Positions 9,005 to 18,638 are shown, numbered from the stretch's first letter. The stretch: DNA of 64,000 bases from an uncultured Sphaerochaeta sp. (GCF_963677075.1 NZ_OY781873.1:868001-932000), one strand, 5' to 3'. Numbers and translations: made by a program. The notes: generated by a model from the sequence alone, not told the origin.

Positions 9005-9034
9005 ATCGGTTTCCAGGGGTGCCTGGAAACCGAT
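9005..9034 (-). promoter_or_regulatory. Intercistronic hairpin downstream of the solute-binding protein gene
   Basis: A perfect 13-bp stem pairs ATCGGTTTCCAGG (9005-9017) with CCTGGAAACCGAT (9022-9034) around a 4-base loop. It sits in the 79-base gap between the binding-protein gene (ends 9056) and the GH3 gene (starts 8976). On the minus strand it is followed by TCTTTC rather than a long T run. The position suggests an mRNA stabiliser or partial terminator that keeps binding-protein mRNA more abundant than the rest of the operon, as in malE-malF. Confidence 0.65.
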
Positions 9035-9055
9035 ATGAAACATCAAGAAATGAGG

Positions 9056-10534
9056 TTAACGAGCTGCATTCAGTTCCTCAAGAATGGTTGGCCCATTGAT
9101 AGAGTTCCAGAAGTTCTCGTATTCGGCCAAGCCTTGTTCGAGAGAGACGGTGCCTACGATGATCTTGGTTGCAACAGACTCACGGGTGCTCTTGATGGAG
9201 GGAGCAACACGGTCGTATGCAACAGAGACGCCTACCGGTACATCAGCAGCATGGTTCGGGCCAAGGTTGGCCTGCATTGCCTTGATGTGCTCGATCTGCT
9301 TGGGCAAGCCCTGCTCAAGAGCAGGAGAGAGCTTGAAGGGCAGGTTCTCGATGTCGATATCAACAAAGGAGTCGCTGAGGTAGTTCAATGTATACTTGTA
9401 TCCACTGTTGGCTGCCTTGGGAGTAGCTTCGATCTGACCATCTGCATTCAATGTGTAGTGCTTGCCTTCAAGACCAATACCGAAGAAAGCAGGATACACT
9501 TCAGGATCGGTTACGATGGTCTCAAGGACACGAACAACCGCCTCGGGATTCTTGGTCTTGGAGGAGACAACGAATGCAGTCTGGGTTGCCTCGTTCAAGC
9601 TGCCACCATACCCCTCAGGGCCAACAATCTTGTAGACCAGGTGCATCTCGGTGTACTTGTTTGCATTGGTGGTGTTCTGTACATAATTGATATAGTTGGT
9701 AACATAGTCGATTGAGCTCGCTGCCTGGGCAGTATAGGTCTTCTCTCTCATGCCACTGTTCTCGGTTGTGATGAACTCCTGGTTGAGAACGCCATCCTTA
9801 TAGAGCTGGCGGAGGTAGGTAAGGGCATTCTTCATCTCTTCAGTCTGGAAACCGTCGATGAATACGCCATCCTTTTCATAGACACCACCCCATGCGCCGA
9901 ATGAGTTGTAGAAGAACTGGAAGTTGTCGACCCACTTGGGGAAGTTGAAGGGGATGATCCCGCTACCAACAAACTTACCCATCTCACGGCGGAATTCTTC
10001 AGCTGTCGGGGTCGAACTGAGTTCAACTCCGTACTGCTCCATCAGGTCCTTGCGGATGAAGATGGCCTTGCTCTTGGGGTAGTTGTACGGTACGAAATAG
10101 GTCTTTCCATCAATCTGCAAGTCCTTGAACAGGGAAGGGTCAAGCTGGCTGAGTGCCGGGCTGTTCTTAATGTAGTCAGTGAGGTCAAGAATCTGCTCAC
10201 GGGCAACCATGGTCGGGATCTTGGTCATTGCCTGGGCAACAACAAACAAGTCGGGAACATCCCCACTGTTTACCAGGGTGGCAAGCTTGTCGGTATACGA
10301 GGCAAGTGGTGGAATGATCGGTTCGATGATGGTGTCAGTCTTTGACTCGATCAAGTCAGTAATGGCGCCCTGCAGCTCAGGGTCGGTGCTCAAACCATAG
10401 GTATTGTCTGCAGTGGCAAGGGTGATGGTAGCTTTCCCCTCACTCTGGCTGTCCTTCTGTCCTGCTGCGCTTACGAATGCAAGACAGAGGAGCAATGCTA
10501 CGAGGGTCAGCAAGAAACGCTTGGTGTGCAACAT
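9056..10534 (-). CDS. Extracellular solute-binding protein for oligosaccharides (LplA/LipO-like)
   Basis: This 492-residue protein has an N-terminal signal peptide (KRFLLTLVALLLCLAFVSAAG) with a signal-peptidase I-like VSA-AG site and no lipobox Cys after it. Its length and order of segments (ESKTDTIIEPIIPP, QILDLTDYIKNSPAL, KTYFVPYNYPKSKAIFIRKD) fit the large cluster of oligosaccharide-binding proteins that pair with LplB/LplC permeases. It is the first gene of the operon, with a strong AAGGAGG ribosome site eight bases before ATG. A divergent AraC regulator lies across a 188-base gap. It presumably captures the sugar later hydrolysed by the GH3 enzyme. Confidence 0.87.
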   Translation of the reverse strand: MLHTKRFLLTLVALLLCLAFVSAAGQKDSQSEGKATITLATADNTYGLSTDPELQGAITDLIESKTDTIIEPIIPPLASYTDKLATLVNSGDVPDLFVVAQAMTKIPTMVAREQILDLTDYIKNSPALSQLDPSLFKDLQIDGKTYFVPYNYPKSKAIFIRKDLMEQYGVELSSTPTAEEFRREMGKFVGSGIIPFNFPKWVDNFQFFYNSFGAWGGVYEKDGVFIDGFQTEEMKNALTYLRQLYKDGVLNQEFITTENSGMREKTYTAQAASSIDYVTNYINYVQNTTNANKYTEMHLVYKIVGPEGYGGSLNEATQTAFVVSSKTKNPEAVVRVLETIVTDPEVYPAFFGIGLEGKHYTLNADGQIEATPKAANSGYKYTLNYLSDSFVDIDIENLPFKLSPALEQGLPKQIEHIKAMQANLGPNHAADVPVGVSVAYDRVAPSIKSTRESVATKIIVGTVSLEQGLAEYENFWNSINGPTILEELNAAR

Positions 10535-10722
10535 AGGAATCCTCCTTAAGGTGATAAGGCCAAAAACATTCGGCCTCTTTGTAGAAAAGTATATGAGTCC
10601 TTTTTTATCCAGTCGTTAGCATAAAGAGAAAAATAGTTATCCTTTTTCGTATGTACGGTCTTGTTTAACAAGAGCCTCCTCTTCTAGAATGAGCAAAGAC
10701 ATTGCAAAGAGAGAGGTTCCTG

Positions 10723-11559
10723 ATGTATGTAAGAATTACATCCTCCGGTCGGTTCTACTACAAACAGGGGGAAGGAAAGGATGAACACTACCATGTGAGT
10801 GATTACCAAGTCCAGCTGGTATACGCAGGAACCGCCACAAACTGGTTCGATGGGAAGCCCTATGCCTTGGAAGCGGGGGATATTGTGTTCTGCAAGCAAG
10901 GCCGGCGCCACGCCTTCCAAGCCACCAGCAAGGAAGGGGTAAAGATGCTTGAGGTGAAGTTTGCTGCCTCAGACCCTCATGTGGATGAAGTGTTGTTGGG
11001 TATTGAGACCAAGTTTCGGGACAGGGAGAACCAGATCTACAGCTTGCTCAGCAGGATTGTGCTGGAAGGACAACGTAAAGCATTGCATTATCGAGCGATG
11101 TCCTCTGCCTTGCTGATGGAGTGCTTGCTCTCGATGAACCGGCTCTGCCTCGAACACTCTTTGCCCATTTATGAATCAAGTCCCATCCACCAGCTGCGGG
11201 AGAGCTCTCTCTCCGGTAAGTCTGAGCTCCTGAATATGGTGGATAAGTATATCGATGCACATCTTGATCACTCTTTCAGTGTCCATGAGATGGCCCAGAG
11301 TTGTGGATATAACCAGGATTATCTCTACCGTGTGATCAAGAAGCAGACAGGATTATCTGCAATCAAGTACATAAATCTGATGAAGTTTGAAAAAGCCCTG
11401 TTCTTGATTCAGAATACGGAGCAGACGCTCAGTGAGATTGGTTTCAGCCTGGGGTTTGAGAATCTGCAGTACTTTTCCAGGTTCTTCAAGCAACATGGTG
11501 GCATTGCTCCCTCGGAGTATATATCCAAGGTACGACTCACAACCCGTACTGACTACTAA
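10723..11559 (+). CDS. AraC-family transcriptional regulator with cupin sensor domain
   Basis: I place the start at ATG 10723, preceded by GAGAGG; the frame extends to a TTG at 10702 without a good ribosome site. The product has 278 residues. The N-terminal half is a cupin-type sugar-binding domain (YALEAGDIVFCKQGRRHAFQ). The C-terminal 100 residues hold the paired AraC helix-turn-helix motifs: SVHEMAQSCGYNQDYLYRVI and LSEIGFSLGFENLQYFSRFF, followed by GIAPSEY. It is divergent from the binding-protein/GH3/permease operon and is the likely sugar-responsive activator of it. CTTGTT-T-AACAAG at 10660-10672 is a small palindrome in the shared gap that could be part of an operator. Confidence 0.88.
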   Translation: MYVRITSSGRFYYKQGEGKDEHYHVSDYQVQLVYAGTATNWFDGKPYALEAGDIVFCKQGRRHAFQATSKEGVKMLEVKFAASDPHVDEVLLGIETKFRDRENQIYSLLSRIVLEGQRKALHYRAMSSALLMECLLSMNRLCLEHSLPIYESSPIHQLRESSLSGKSELLNMVDKYIDAHLDHSFSVHEMAQSCGYNQDYLYRVIKKQTGLSAIKYINLMKFEKALFLIQNTEQTLSEIGFSLGFENLQYFSRFFKQHGGIAPSEYISKVRLTTRTDY

Positions 11560-11648
11560 TCTACGAAAAAAGACAAATTCTCTTCTTATTCTGCCAACGA
11601 CAAGGCGTAGTATAGGGCGTATACTTCTGTGCAAACAGGAGTCATGGC

Positions 11649-12938
11649 ATGAAGAAAAAACGGTATGCACAGGTGGGAACCGGAGGACGGGCCCGCATGT
11701 TCTACGAGGCAATCGCCACTCGATACCAAGATTCAAGCGAGTTGGTCGCTTTTTGTGATATGAGCCAAAAGAGGATGGATTACTCAAATACCATCCTTAA
11801 GGACCTATGTGGGCACCCACCGGTGCCGACCTACAAGAGTGATCAATTCACCCAGATGGTCAAGGAACAGAGGCCTGATGTCATCATCGTCACCTCAGTG
11901 GACAGAACCCATGACCAGTACATCATCAAGGCGATGGAGTTGGGATGTGATGTCATCAGTGAAAAGCCCATAACCACGGATTGTGAAAAAGCACAGGCAA
12001 TCCTTGATGCGCAAAAGCAGTATGGCAAGACAATCAGGGTGACCTTCAACTATCGCTACGCACCCCATCACTCGAAGATCAGGGAGTTGATCACCCAAGG
12101 GACCATTGGAAAGGTCTTTTCTGTACATTTTGAATGGTTGCTCAACACCCAGCATGGGGCAGACTACTACCGACGTTGGCATAGAAACAAACTAAACAGC
12201 GGAGGTTTGCTGGTCCACAAGAGTACCCATCACTTCGACTTGGTCAATTTTTGGTTGGGCACCCAGCCAAAGACCGTCTTTGCATACGGGGATTTGAACT
12301 TCTATGGGCAGGCAGCTGCAGAGAAGCGGGGTGTTAAGCAGTTCTATTATCGTTGTCATGGAAGTGAGGTGGCCAAGCATGACCCCTTTGCCATCGATTT
12401 GGAGAGCAATCCCACACTCAAGGGGCTTTATCTGGATGCCGAAGAGGAGAGCGGTTATATCCGTGACCGCTCTGTCTTCTCCGATGATATCAGCATCGAG
12501 GATACCATGGCTGCGCTTGTTCGCTACAAGAGCGGGGCTATGCTTTCCTACTCTTTGAATACCTACCTTCCCTGGGAAGGATTCAATGTGGCGATCAACG
12601 GTTCGAAGGGGAGAATTGAATACACCGCACTGGAGAAGCCATACATCAATGCAGGTGGGAAACAGTGTGACGAAGGGGCTACGGTCTATCATAAGATCAG
12701 GGTTTGCCCCTTGCTCGATACCCCCTACGAGGTTGAGGTCGAGACCCGGGAAGGAGGACACGGAGGGGGAGATCCAGCGATGCTGGATGATATTTTCCTG
12801 GAGAACCCTCCCCACGACCCCCTATTCAGGAGTGCAGACCACAATGATGGTATCCGCTCGATTCTTACCGGCATAGCAGCAAACAAGTCAATCGCCAGTG
12901 GGCTTCCTGTTGATGTAGATGCCCTGCTTCATTGGTAA
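11649..12938 (+). CDS. Gfo/Idh/MocA family oxidoreductase
   Basis: The 429-residue protein begins with the NAD(P)-binding motif VGTGGRARMFYEA, has EKPITTDCEKA (the family EKP motif, about residues 103-113) and a second alpha/beta domain. The helix with GGLLVHKSTHHFDLVNFW carries the usual Lys/His positions of the active site. A C-terminal EGGHGGGDPAMLDDIF segment is found in the longer subgroup of these enzymes. The start ATG follows AGGAG at eight bases. It probably oxidises or reduces a hydroxyl of a sugar or sugar derivative with NAD(H). It lies downstream of the AraC gene, in the same direction, and 14 bases before the beta-propeller gene. The exact substrate is unknown. Confidence 0.85.
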   Translation: MKKKRYAQVGTGGRARMFYEAIATRYQDSSELVAFCDMSQKRMDYSNTILKDLCGHPPVPTYKSDQFTQMVKEQRPDVIIVTSVDRTHDQYIIKAMELGCDVISEKPITTDCEKAQAILDAQKQYGKTIRVTFNYRYAPHHSKIRELITQGTIGKVFSVHFEWLLNTQHGADYYRRWHRNKLNSGGLLVHKSTHHFDLVNFWLGTQPKTVFAYGDLNFYGQAAAEKRGVKQFYYRCHGSEVAKHDPFAIDLESNPTLKGLYLDAEEESGYIRDRSVFSDDISIEDTMAALVRYKSGAMLSYSLNTYLPWEGFNVAINGSKGRIEYTALEKPYINAGGKQCDEGATVYHKIRVCPLLDTPYEVEVETREGGHGGGDPAMLDDIFLENPPHDPLFRSADHNDGIRSILTGIAANKSIASGLPVDVDALLHW

Positions 12939-12952
12939 ATTAGGAGATTCAA

Positions 12953-14977
12953 GTGAACGATATACTACTGTTCGAAGAGGATTTCTCTTCTTTTCCTCTC
13001 GGCCCCTTCCCCTATGATAGAGAGCACTCCGCCATGGGAGAGTATCACTACTACCCAGATGAAGGGTATAAAGGGGTATGGCATGACCCGGTTGCCAATT
13101 ATACCTACAAAGGGCCTACCTGGATGGTTACCAACCCTGCCATGAATAGCAGCCATGTCATGGAGCTTTCACGAATTCAGGAGCCAGAGGCCAAGGGAAC
13201 GCTCCCTACGCTGGTATCAGGTGATACCGATTGGCGCGATTACCAGCTGACGGTAACGCTACGCCCACTCTCCACAGACTTATTTAGTGGGGTCTTATTT
13301 CGATACCAAAGCAGTTTACGTCACTATGGACTGTTTTTCACACGTGAGGGCCTTGAGCTTCATCGTGTAGATTTGCTTGAGAGGACGGTTATAGGCAGTT
13401 GCCTGCTATCCTGGTCCCCTGATGATTTTCAACACCTTGTCATTACATTGGAAGAAAAGGCCATTTCCATTTTCCATGAAGGTGTGCTTGTCCTGACCGC
13501 AGAAGATGGTCGCTATGAGCGTGGTGCCATTGCCCTTTGTGGGTGTATGCCTACCCAATACAAGAGTATTCGTGTACACACGAATGAGAAGGCACTACGG
13601 ATTCTCGAAGAGGAGAAACGTTCTCTGAAGACACGTTTGGAGCAGAAGAGAACACAGTTTCCAGGAATGCAGTTGGTCAAGAAAATCAGTTTGGGGTCCT
13701 TTGGTGCCGGAAGGCAGATTCGTTTTGGACACCTTACGGGAACCGATGAACGGTTCTTTGTCATTGCACAGCATCAGCGACGTGTTTATAAGGATCGTTA
13801 CCCATTCATCAGCTGCCTGACTGCAGTCAGCCTTGAGACTGGAGAAGTGCTCTGGCAGGTAGGAGAAAGCAGAGAGGATGAGGATGTCATCCACCTCACT
13901 ACCGACCTTCCTTTCCAGATCTATGATATTGATGGTGATGGCGCCGATGAGGTCATTGCAAGTTGGGATTTCAAGATTTTCTTTCTTGATGGCAAGACAG
14001 GCTCTGTTAAGTTCCAGATGGACACGCCTTTCAACAGTGAACCTGCTGATGAGCTTTGCGGTGTAGAATTCGGTCATCATGCATTTGACCGGCTTAATGT
14101 CGATTCCATCAGGATTGTGAATGTATCAGGGAAGGACCGTCCCAGTGACTTGCTTATCAAGGATCGGTATGCCCGTCTCTGGATTTATGACAACCAAGGA
14201 AATCTTCTCTGGGCATTCTCCCACAACAACACCGGTCACTTCCCCTACGCCTATGATTTCAACAAAGACGGCAAGGACGAAATTTTCAGCTGTTACAATA
14301 TGATCGATAGTAAGGGGAACCTCCTCTGGGAGCTTCCCATCTCCACCGACCACACCGATGAGATCGTCATCGGCCCAATTGACCCGGAAGAAGATGACCT
14401 GTTGGCAATTGTTTCAGGCTGGGAAGGGTTTATGTTGCTTCGCCGTGACGGAACCATCCTCAAGCGGACCATCAACGGTCACGGACAGCGAATCAGTGTA
14501 GGAAACTTCCTGCCTGCCCAGCGAGGATTGGAAATTTGTACTACCACCTACTGGGGCAGCCAAGGGATTGTGTATATGCACAACTGTAAAGGTGAAGAGC
14601 TATGGCATCGTGAAATGCGTAGTAATGGAGCGGTTATTGCTCCGGTTAATTGGGATGGTTCTTCCCAGGATTTGGTACTGCTCAGTGCAAGCGTGAAGAG
14701 TGGGGGCTTGATGGATGGAGATGGGGATGTTGTTGTTTCCTTCCCTGATGATGGGCATCCTGAGCTTTGCTGTGAAGTACTTGATGTAACCGGTGATGAG
14801 CGAGATGAAATCATTGTCTGGGACCAAAAGGAACTGTGGATCTATACCCAGGACAGGGAACAGCCTGCTCGTGAAGAGCGGTATGTTCCACTGAAGTACC
14901 CCATGTACAATGCATCCAACTACCGAGGGGAATACTGTTTCCCCAGGTTTGTCAAAAAGTCCTTAAAGAATCAATAA
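12953..14977 (+). CDS. Concanavalin-like plus FG-GAP beta-propeller protein of unknown function
   Basis: The protein has 674 residues. The start is GTG at 12953, supported by TAGGAGA seven bases upstream. Residues 1-210 look like a LamG/concanavalin-type sandwich (LFEEDFSSFPLGPFP, FSGVLFRYQSSLRHYGLFF). From about 240 onward there are beta-propeller blades with Asp-rich calcium loops (DIDGDGADEVI, DFNKDGKDEIF). No signal peptide is visible, which is odd because such propellers are usually exported. The layout recalls rhamnogalacturonan lyase-like or scaffold proteins, but no catalytic residues can be assigned. It is co-transcribed with the oxidoreductase gene and probably serves the same glycan. 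Confidence 0.6.
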   Translation: MNDILLFEEDFSSFPLGPFPYDREHSAMGEYHYYPDEGYKGVWHDPVANYTYKGPTWMVTNPAMNSSHVMELSRIQEPEAKGTLPTLVSGDTDWRDYQLTVTLRPLSTDLFSGVLFRYQSSLRHYGLFFTREGLELHRVDLLERTVIGSCLLSWSPDDFQHLVITLEEKAISIFHEGVLVLTAEDGRYERGAIALCGCMPTQYKSIRVHTNEKALRILEEEKRSLKTRLEQKRTQFPGMQLVKKISLGSFGAGRQIRFGHLTGTDERFFVIAQHQRRVYKDRYPFISCLTAVSLETGEVLWQVGESREDEDVIHLTTDLPFQIYDIDGDGADEVIASWDFKIFFLDGKTGSVKFQMDTPFNSEPADELCGVEFGHHAFDRLNVDSIRIVNVSGKDRPSDLLIKDRYARLWIYDNQGNLLWAFSHNNTGHFPYAYDFNKDGKDEIFSCYNMIDSKGNLLWELPISTDHTDEIVIGPIDPEEDDLLAIVSGWEGFMLLRRDGTILKRTINGHGQRISVGNFLPAQRGLEICTTTYWGSQGIVYMHNCKGEELWHREMRSNGAVIAPVNWDGSSQDLVLLSASVKSGGLMDGDGDVVVSFPDDGHPELCCEVLDVTGDERDEIIVWDQKELWIYTQDREQPAREERYVPLKYPMYNASNYRGEYCFPRFVKKSLKNQ

Positions 14978-14980
14978 TCC

Positions 14981-16159
14981 TCAATACCGTTCCCAGAAGG
15001 GTGGTTCGTCATGCTTCCCAGGGATGTAGATCCTATCTGAGTGAAGAGCACTGATGACCAAGGGAATGAAGAGGAGGTCGCCGTAGCGGAAGGGGTAGAG
15101 CATCTCTCCGAGGAAGTATGCTGATAGGATTACCATAAGGCTGAAAAGCAGCGATGAGGTAGGCAGCAGGCGGTAGAGGCTGAAGAGGATTGCCAGGAAG
15201 GGAATTGCAGCGAAGATTCCGAATGCTGCAATCATCCACAGGTATGAGTTTGGAAGGCCTCTGCTTGCCAGGAAGGACGGGGTGAACCCACTAAGCAGTT
15301 TCTTGGGTGTCAGTTCATTCAGGAACCTTGTTGCAGCACTAAGTCTTCCTGTATTGGTAAAACCCAATTTTCCAAATTGGGAGTAGCGGTAGAGGTGGGG
15401 AACAAGGAGCGCAAGTGCTATGATGATCATGATCAACGCAAGCAGAAGCGGGAGACGATAGTACTTCAGCCAGTGGGTTCCAGAATCGACATAGTAATAG
15501 GCGATGAAGCGAATATTGATAATGATGATTACCACCAGAAACAACATTGATATGATGATTGCAGCCCGTCCTCTGGCACAGTAGGAGAGTACCGCTGAAA
15601 CAATGGCCGGCCAGATAGCAGGTCGGTATCGTTTGTTGTAGAAGTCCGAGATGTAGAGTAGCCCCTCTCCCAGGAACATGATGCTTGCTATGTAGGTAAG
15701 GGGAGCCTCCTTGATGCCACTCAGTGTGGGGATATCTGTCATAATCGTACAGACCGCTACGGCAAGTAGCACCGAGGTGATGATGAAGAAAATCCGGAAG
15801 GTTTTCTTGGACCAGCTGGAGTATACGAGCAGTACGCCGATACTGAACCCCGCCAGTGTATAGCCCAATCCACTCAGGAGGGATACTCCTGGTCCTTGGG
15901 TGACCTTTCCATAGATCAGTAGAAGGACCAACGTACCACCGATGAGATAATCGACCAATTCCATGGCTTTTCGTTGGGTGGCCACAGTAATGATGGTACA
16001 CAGGGAAGCCAGAGCGAAAGAGATGATCGCTATATTGGGGATAGTGAAAATGATATCAAGCAATAGAAGCAATAGATAGGAGGGAAGCAACACCTGTAGC
16101 AGCAAGGGAGTAGAGGGAAGTGTGTTCTCAGGTTCCTGCATCAACAGTCTGTATTTCAT
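14981..16159 (-). CDS. Polytopic membrane protein, O-antigen ligase/polymerase-like
   Basis: The 392-residue protein has about ten transmembrane helices and few charged residues. A larger loop near residues 265-305 (YSQFGKLGFTNTGRLSAATRF, then GLPNSYLWM) sits where Wzy/WaaL proteins carry their periplasmic loop, and the Arg in TNTGRLSAA matches the usual conserved Arg. Predicted role: joining or polymerising O-antigen or exopolysaccharide units at the periplasmic face. It lies just downstream of the Wzz-like gene on the same strand, behind a short hairpin. The ATG is preceded by AGGAGAG. The family call rests on topology and loop rather than strong sequence motifs. Confidence 0.65.
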   Translation of the reverse strand: MKYRLLMQEPENTLPSTPLLLQVLLPSYLLLLLLDIIFTIPNIAIISFALASLCTIITVATQRKAMELVDYLIGGTLVLLLIYGKVTQGPGVSLLSGLGYTLAGFSIGVLLVYSSWSKKTFRIFFIITSVLLAVAVCTIMTDIPTLSGIKEAPLTYIASIMFLGEGLLYISDFYNKRYRPAIWPAIVSAVLSYCARGRAAIIISMLFLVVIIIINIRFIAYYYVDSGTHWLKYYRLPLLLALIMIIIALALLVPHLYRYSQFGKLGFTNTGRLSAATRFLNELTPKKLLSGFTPSFLASRGLPNSYLWMIAAFGIFAAIPFLAILFSLYRLLPTSSLLFSLMVILSAYFLGEMLYPFRYGDLLFIPLVISALHSDRIYIPGKHDEPPFWERY

Positions 16160-16174
16160 GCACGCTCTCCTGTT

Positions 16175-16194
16175 CCCTCCTCTCTTGAGGAGGG
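16175..16194 (-). promoter_or_regulatory. Hairpin between the Wzz-like and O-antigen ligase-like genes
   Basis: CCCTCCTC (16175-16182) and GAGGAGGG (16187-16194) form a perfect 8-bp stem with a 4-base loop. It lies in the 46-base gap between two co-oriented genes, just upstream of the ribosome site of the ligase-like gene. It lacks a following T run, so it may control translation or mRNA decay rather than end transcription. Confidence 0.45.
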
Positions 16195-16205
16195 ACAGTA
16201 TATCT

Positions 16206-18335
16206 TTAACGGGATGAGGCTTTTGTCAACAGCTTGACTTCTCGACCACTCCCATTACCGGACATGAGTGCGGTCAAGGCCTTGTCGTGTGCCTTGATCG
16301 CTTGCCGCTCCTGGTAGGAAGGTTTTCCTGCAATATTGTTCAGGACAACACCAGAGAGAGGCAGGTTGCAGAGTCCAAACGTGTGCAGCAATGCCTTGAG
16401 CATCCTACGCGATCCTACAAAGCTACGGATGTTCAGGATCAATCCATTGGTGGCTCTCGAAACTGCAAGCAGATTAGAAGCAGAGCGGAAGGTTGGTCCG
16501 TCGATGAGGACCACATCAAAGACAGCAGAAACACTGCCAAGGTACTCTACAAACTGTGGGCTATTTAGGATCTGCCCCAGCTCCTTTGGACCTGCATCTA
16601 TAGATGCAATGGTAAGTTCAGGTTCATCTCCAACCGGTTTGCATGGCTTGTCGAGGGAGAAGGTTTTCAGGTGGGCCGCTGCAGCGATTTCCACATGGCT
16701 GGTAATCTTTGCATAGAGGCGTTGGTAGTTCATTCCCTCATTCGCCGTGCCAATGACAAGTACCTTTTTGCCGCTCTTAACCATGGATAGTGCTGTATTG
16801 AGTGTGGTATAGGAGGTCCCTTCCCCGTAACTCAAGCTTCCCAGGGTAAACACATTGGTGTTCGGGGCATACATCAAGATACCAGCAAGGTGAGTGTAGG
16901 CACTTCCTGCATCCGAATCAGGATGTTCGAGTATTTCCATCTCGGTATTGATATCCTTGCTTCCCGGGGGGATGGTGGTAAGCAACTTCCCTTCCTTGCC
17001 CAGTATTCTGGTGAGGGACTGTTCGTCATCAATTGTGTCAGAGAGGTATTCAGCAAGCAGGGTCGCGAGCAGGGCAAGTGCTGATCCCAGCAGTACTCCA
17101 ACTGCCAGGATAAGGAGGTTGTTTGATTCTCCATCCTCATTCACCAGTTTCACTGGTTCCACTTCCTGCATGGCAGTACGCTCTGAGGCAAGGAAGAGGT
17201 TGAGAGCACGTAGACTCGATGCATATTCATTAGATGTTTCCGTTTCTCTCTCTATTGTGTCAATATACTCTGTATGTTTCAACTCAAGGCTTGTAACAGC
17301 CTTTAGTTTGCCAAGGTAGTCATTTTCTTGATTCTTGAGAATCTCAAACTCAGCACTAGATGTAATAGCTTGGGTCTGATTTTGAGCTGATAGTTCATCA
17401 TACCCGTCAGAAAGGAAGATTTCATTGATTTTGGATTTCAAGGTCGTCAATGCCGCTTCAAGCTCAGGATTGCGACGTGTAGTCTCTTCAGATGTATTTG
17501 ATTGTACCAGCAATCGTGCGATTTCATCATATAGATACTGTCTGTAAGCATCTGAATACCTGGAGGAGAGGAGAAGTACCTGCTCATTCTGTACCCCAAG
17601 AGATTGGAGCGCTGCTTCCAATGATGTTGCAGGAGCGATTTCCGCTACCTCACCAAGCTGAAGCTGAATAAGGGAGAGAATTCGCTGATATGCAGATTTA
17701 TTTGCTTCCAAAGAGAGAATGTCTGTCTCTTCCTGGAATGCCGCCAATGCTGCCTTGCTTGATTCAAGAAGGGTAGTACTCTCTTCCAATTGCCTGTTCA
17801 AGGCATCATGCTGCGAGGCAAGGTCTGTGTTTGCAAAGGCAAGGAGGGATGCAGAGAATTCACTGGTAAGAGCACCCAGAAAATCTTGGGCAAATACAGG
17901 GTTGGAGTGTTCAAGGGAGATAGAGACTGAATTGGTGTCCTTTATCTCGCTGACAGCTATAGCATCCTGCAATCCTTTGAGTTTCTTCTTGTCAGTGAGC
18001 AGGTCTTCGTAGGAGGTGCCATCCTTACGTATGTAGGAGGCAAGGTTCAGCTTCTCCAAGGCCCCACGTACTGTTTCATCACGGGTGAGGAATTGGAGTT
18101 CAGTAGTAATGTTCCTGACATCTCCTCTTGCTGAGTTCCAAGCAGTAAGATTCTTGATCGATTCCACGCTTACCGTGGTTGTTGCTGTATAGGTGGGATC
18201 ATTCATCAAGATATATCCCACACAGGCAAGAACGATGATACCAAATACAATCAGAAGCAGTTTAAAATGCTTCAATACAATGCCAATAAGTTCACTTATG
18301 CTGATGCCTTCGTCCTCGTACAACGTTTCTTCCAT
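16206..18335 (-). CDS. Wzz/BY-kinase-like chain-length protein with degenerate Walker A
   Basis: The 709-residue protein has a first transmembrane helix (LLLIVFGIIVLACVGYILMN, about residues 31-50), a long periplasmic coiled-coil region (about 60-390), a second helix (NLLILAVGVLLGSALALLATLL, about 405-426), and a cytoplasmic P-loop domain. The domain has Walker A' (KVLVIGTAN) and Walker B (VVLIDGPTF), but the P-loop reads SYGEGTSYTTLN instead of GEGKST, so the catalytic Lys is missing. No Tyr-rich tail is present. It probably sets polysaccharide chain length or export without autokinase activity. It is followed by the O-antigen ligase-like gene. Confidence 0.75.
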   Translation of the reverse strand: MEETLYEDEGISISELIGIVLKHFKLLLIVFGIIVLACVGYILMNDPTYTATTTVSVESIKNLTAWNSARGDVRNITTELQFLTRDETVRGALEKLNLASYIRKDGTSYEDLLTDKKKLKGLQDAIAVSEIKDTNSVSISLEHSNPVFAQDFLGALTSEFSASLLAFANTDLASQHDALNRQLEESTTLLESSKAALAAFQEETDILSLEANKSAYQRILSLIQLQLGEVAEIAPATSLEAALQSLGVQNEQVLLLSSRYSDAYRQYLYDEIARLLVQSNTSEETTRRNPELEAALTTLKSKINEIFLSDGYDELSAQNQTQAITSSAEFEILKNQENDYLGKLKAVTSLELKHTEYIDTIERETETSNEYASSLRALNLFLASERTAMQEVEPVKLVNEDGESNNLLILAVGVLLGSALALLATLLAEYLSDTIDDEQSLTRILGKEGKLLTTIPPGSKDINTEMEILEHPDSDAGSAYTHLAGILMYAPNTNVFTLGSLSYGEGTSYTTLNTALSMVKSGKKVLVIGTANEGMNYQRLYAKITSHVEIAAAAHLKTFSLDKPCKPVGDEPELTIASIDAGPKELGQILNSPQFVEYLGSVSAVFDVVLIDGPTFRSASNLLAVSRATNGLILNIRSFVGSRRMLKALLHTFGLCNLPLSGVVLNNIAGKPSYQERQAIKAHDKALTALMSGNGSGREVKLLTKASSR

Positions 18336-18638
18336 ACCTGGGTCCCCATTTTCCTATGCAAAATTTGTGAGACAATCTCGCTTTCCCGACGAAATTCTCT
18401 CTTGTGCAAGAATTGCTCTGCCAACAAGCATACTGGGTGTACGGTACGAAGGTGTGCATAGTAACCTGTTGCTAGAGTGATCCCTTAAACCATTAAACGA
18501 TAGCATGTACAGGGGTGAAAGTAAATATAGATTAGAAAAACGATTAGTTGCCAAATTACTTAAAATGTATAGCTTTGTATTGGAAAACCACCCTAAAAGA
18601 TAAGTAAACTGCTTCCAGCCAAGCAGCGCCAAACACTA
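18336..18638. other. Divergent intergenic region upstream of the Wzz-like gene
   Basis: This is a 303-base AT-rich gap between the minus-strand Wzz-like gene and the plus-strand membrane protein gene. A candidate minus-strand promoter is TTTACT, 17 bases, TATCGT, lying about 150-180 bases before the Wzz-like start. No RNA gene, repeat or convincing ORF was seen. Confidence 0.3.

Noticed and set aside
12304..12876. Plus- and minus-strand ORFs inside the oxidoreductase gene
   Set aside because: Alternative frames of a well-supported gene with no separate ribosome site or domain.
18354..18632. 92-residue minus-strand ORF upstream of the Wzz-like gene
   Set aside because: Composition is not protein-like, no ribosome site, and it covers the likely promoter region.
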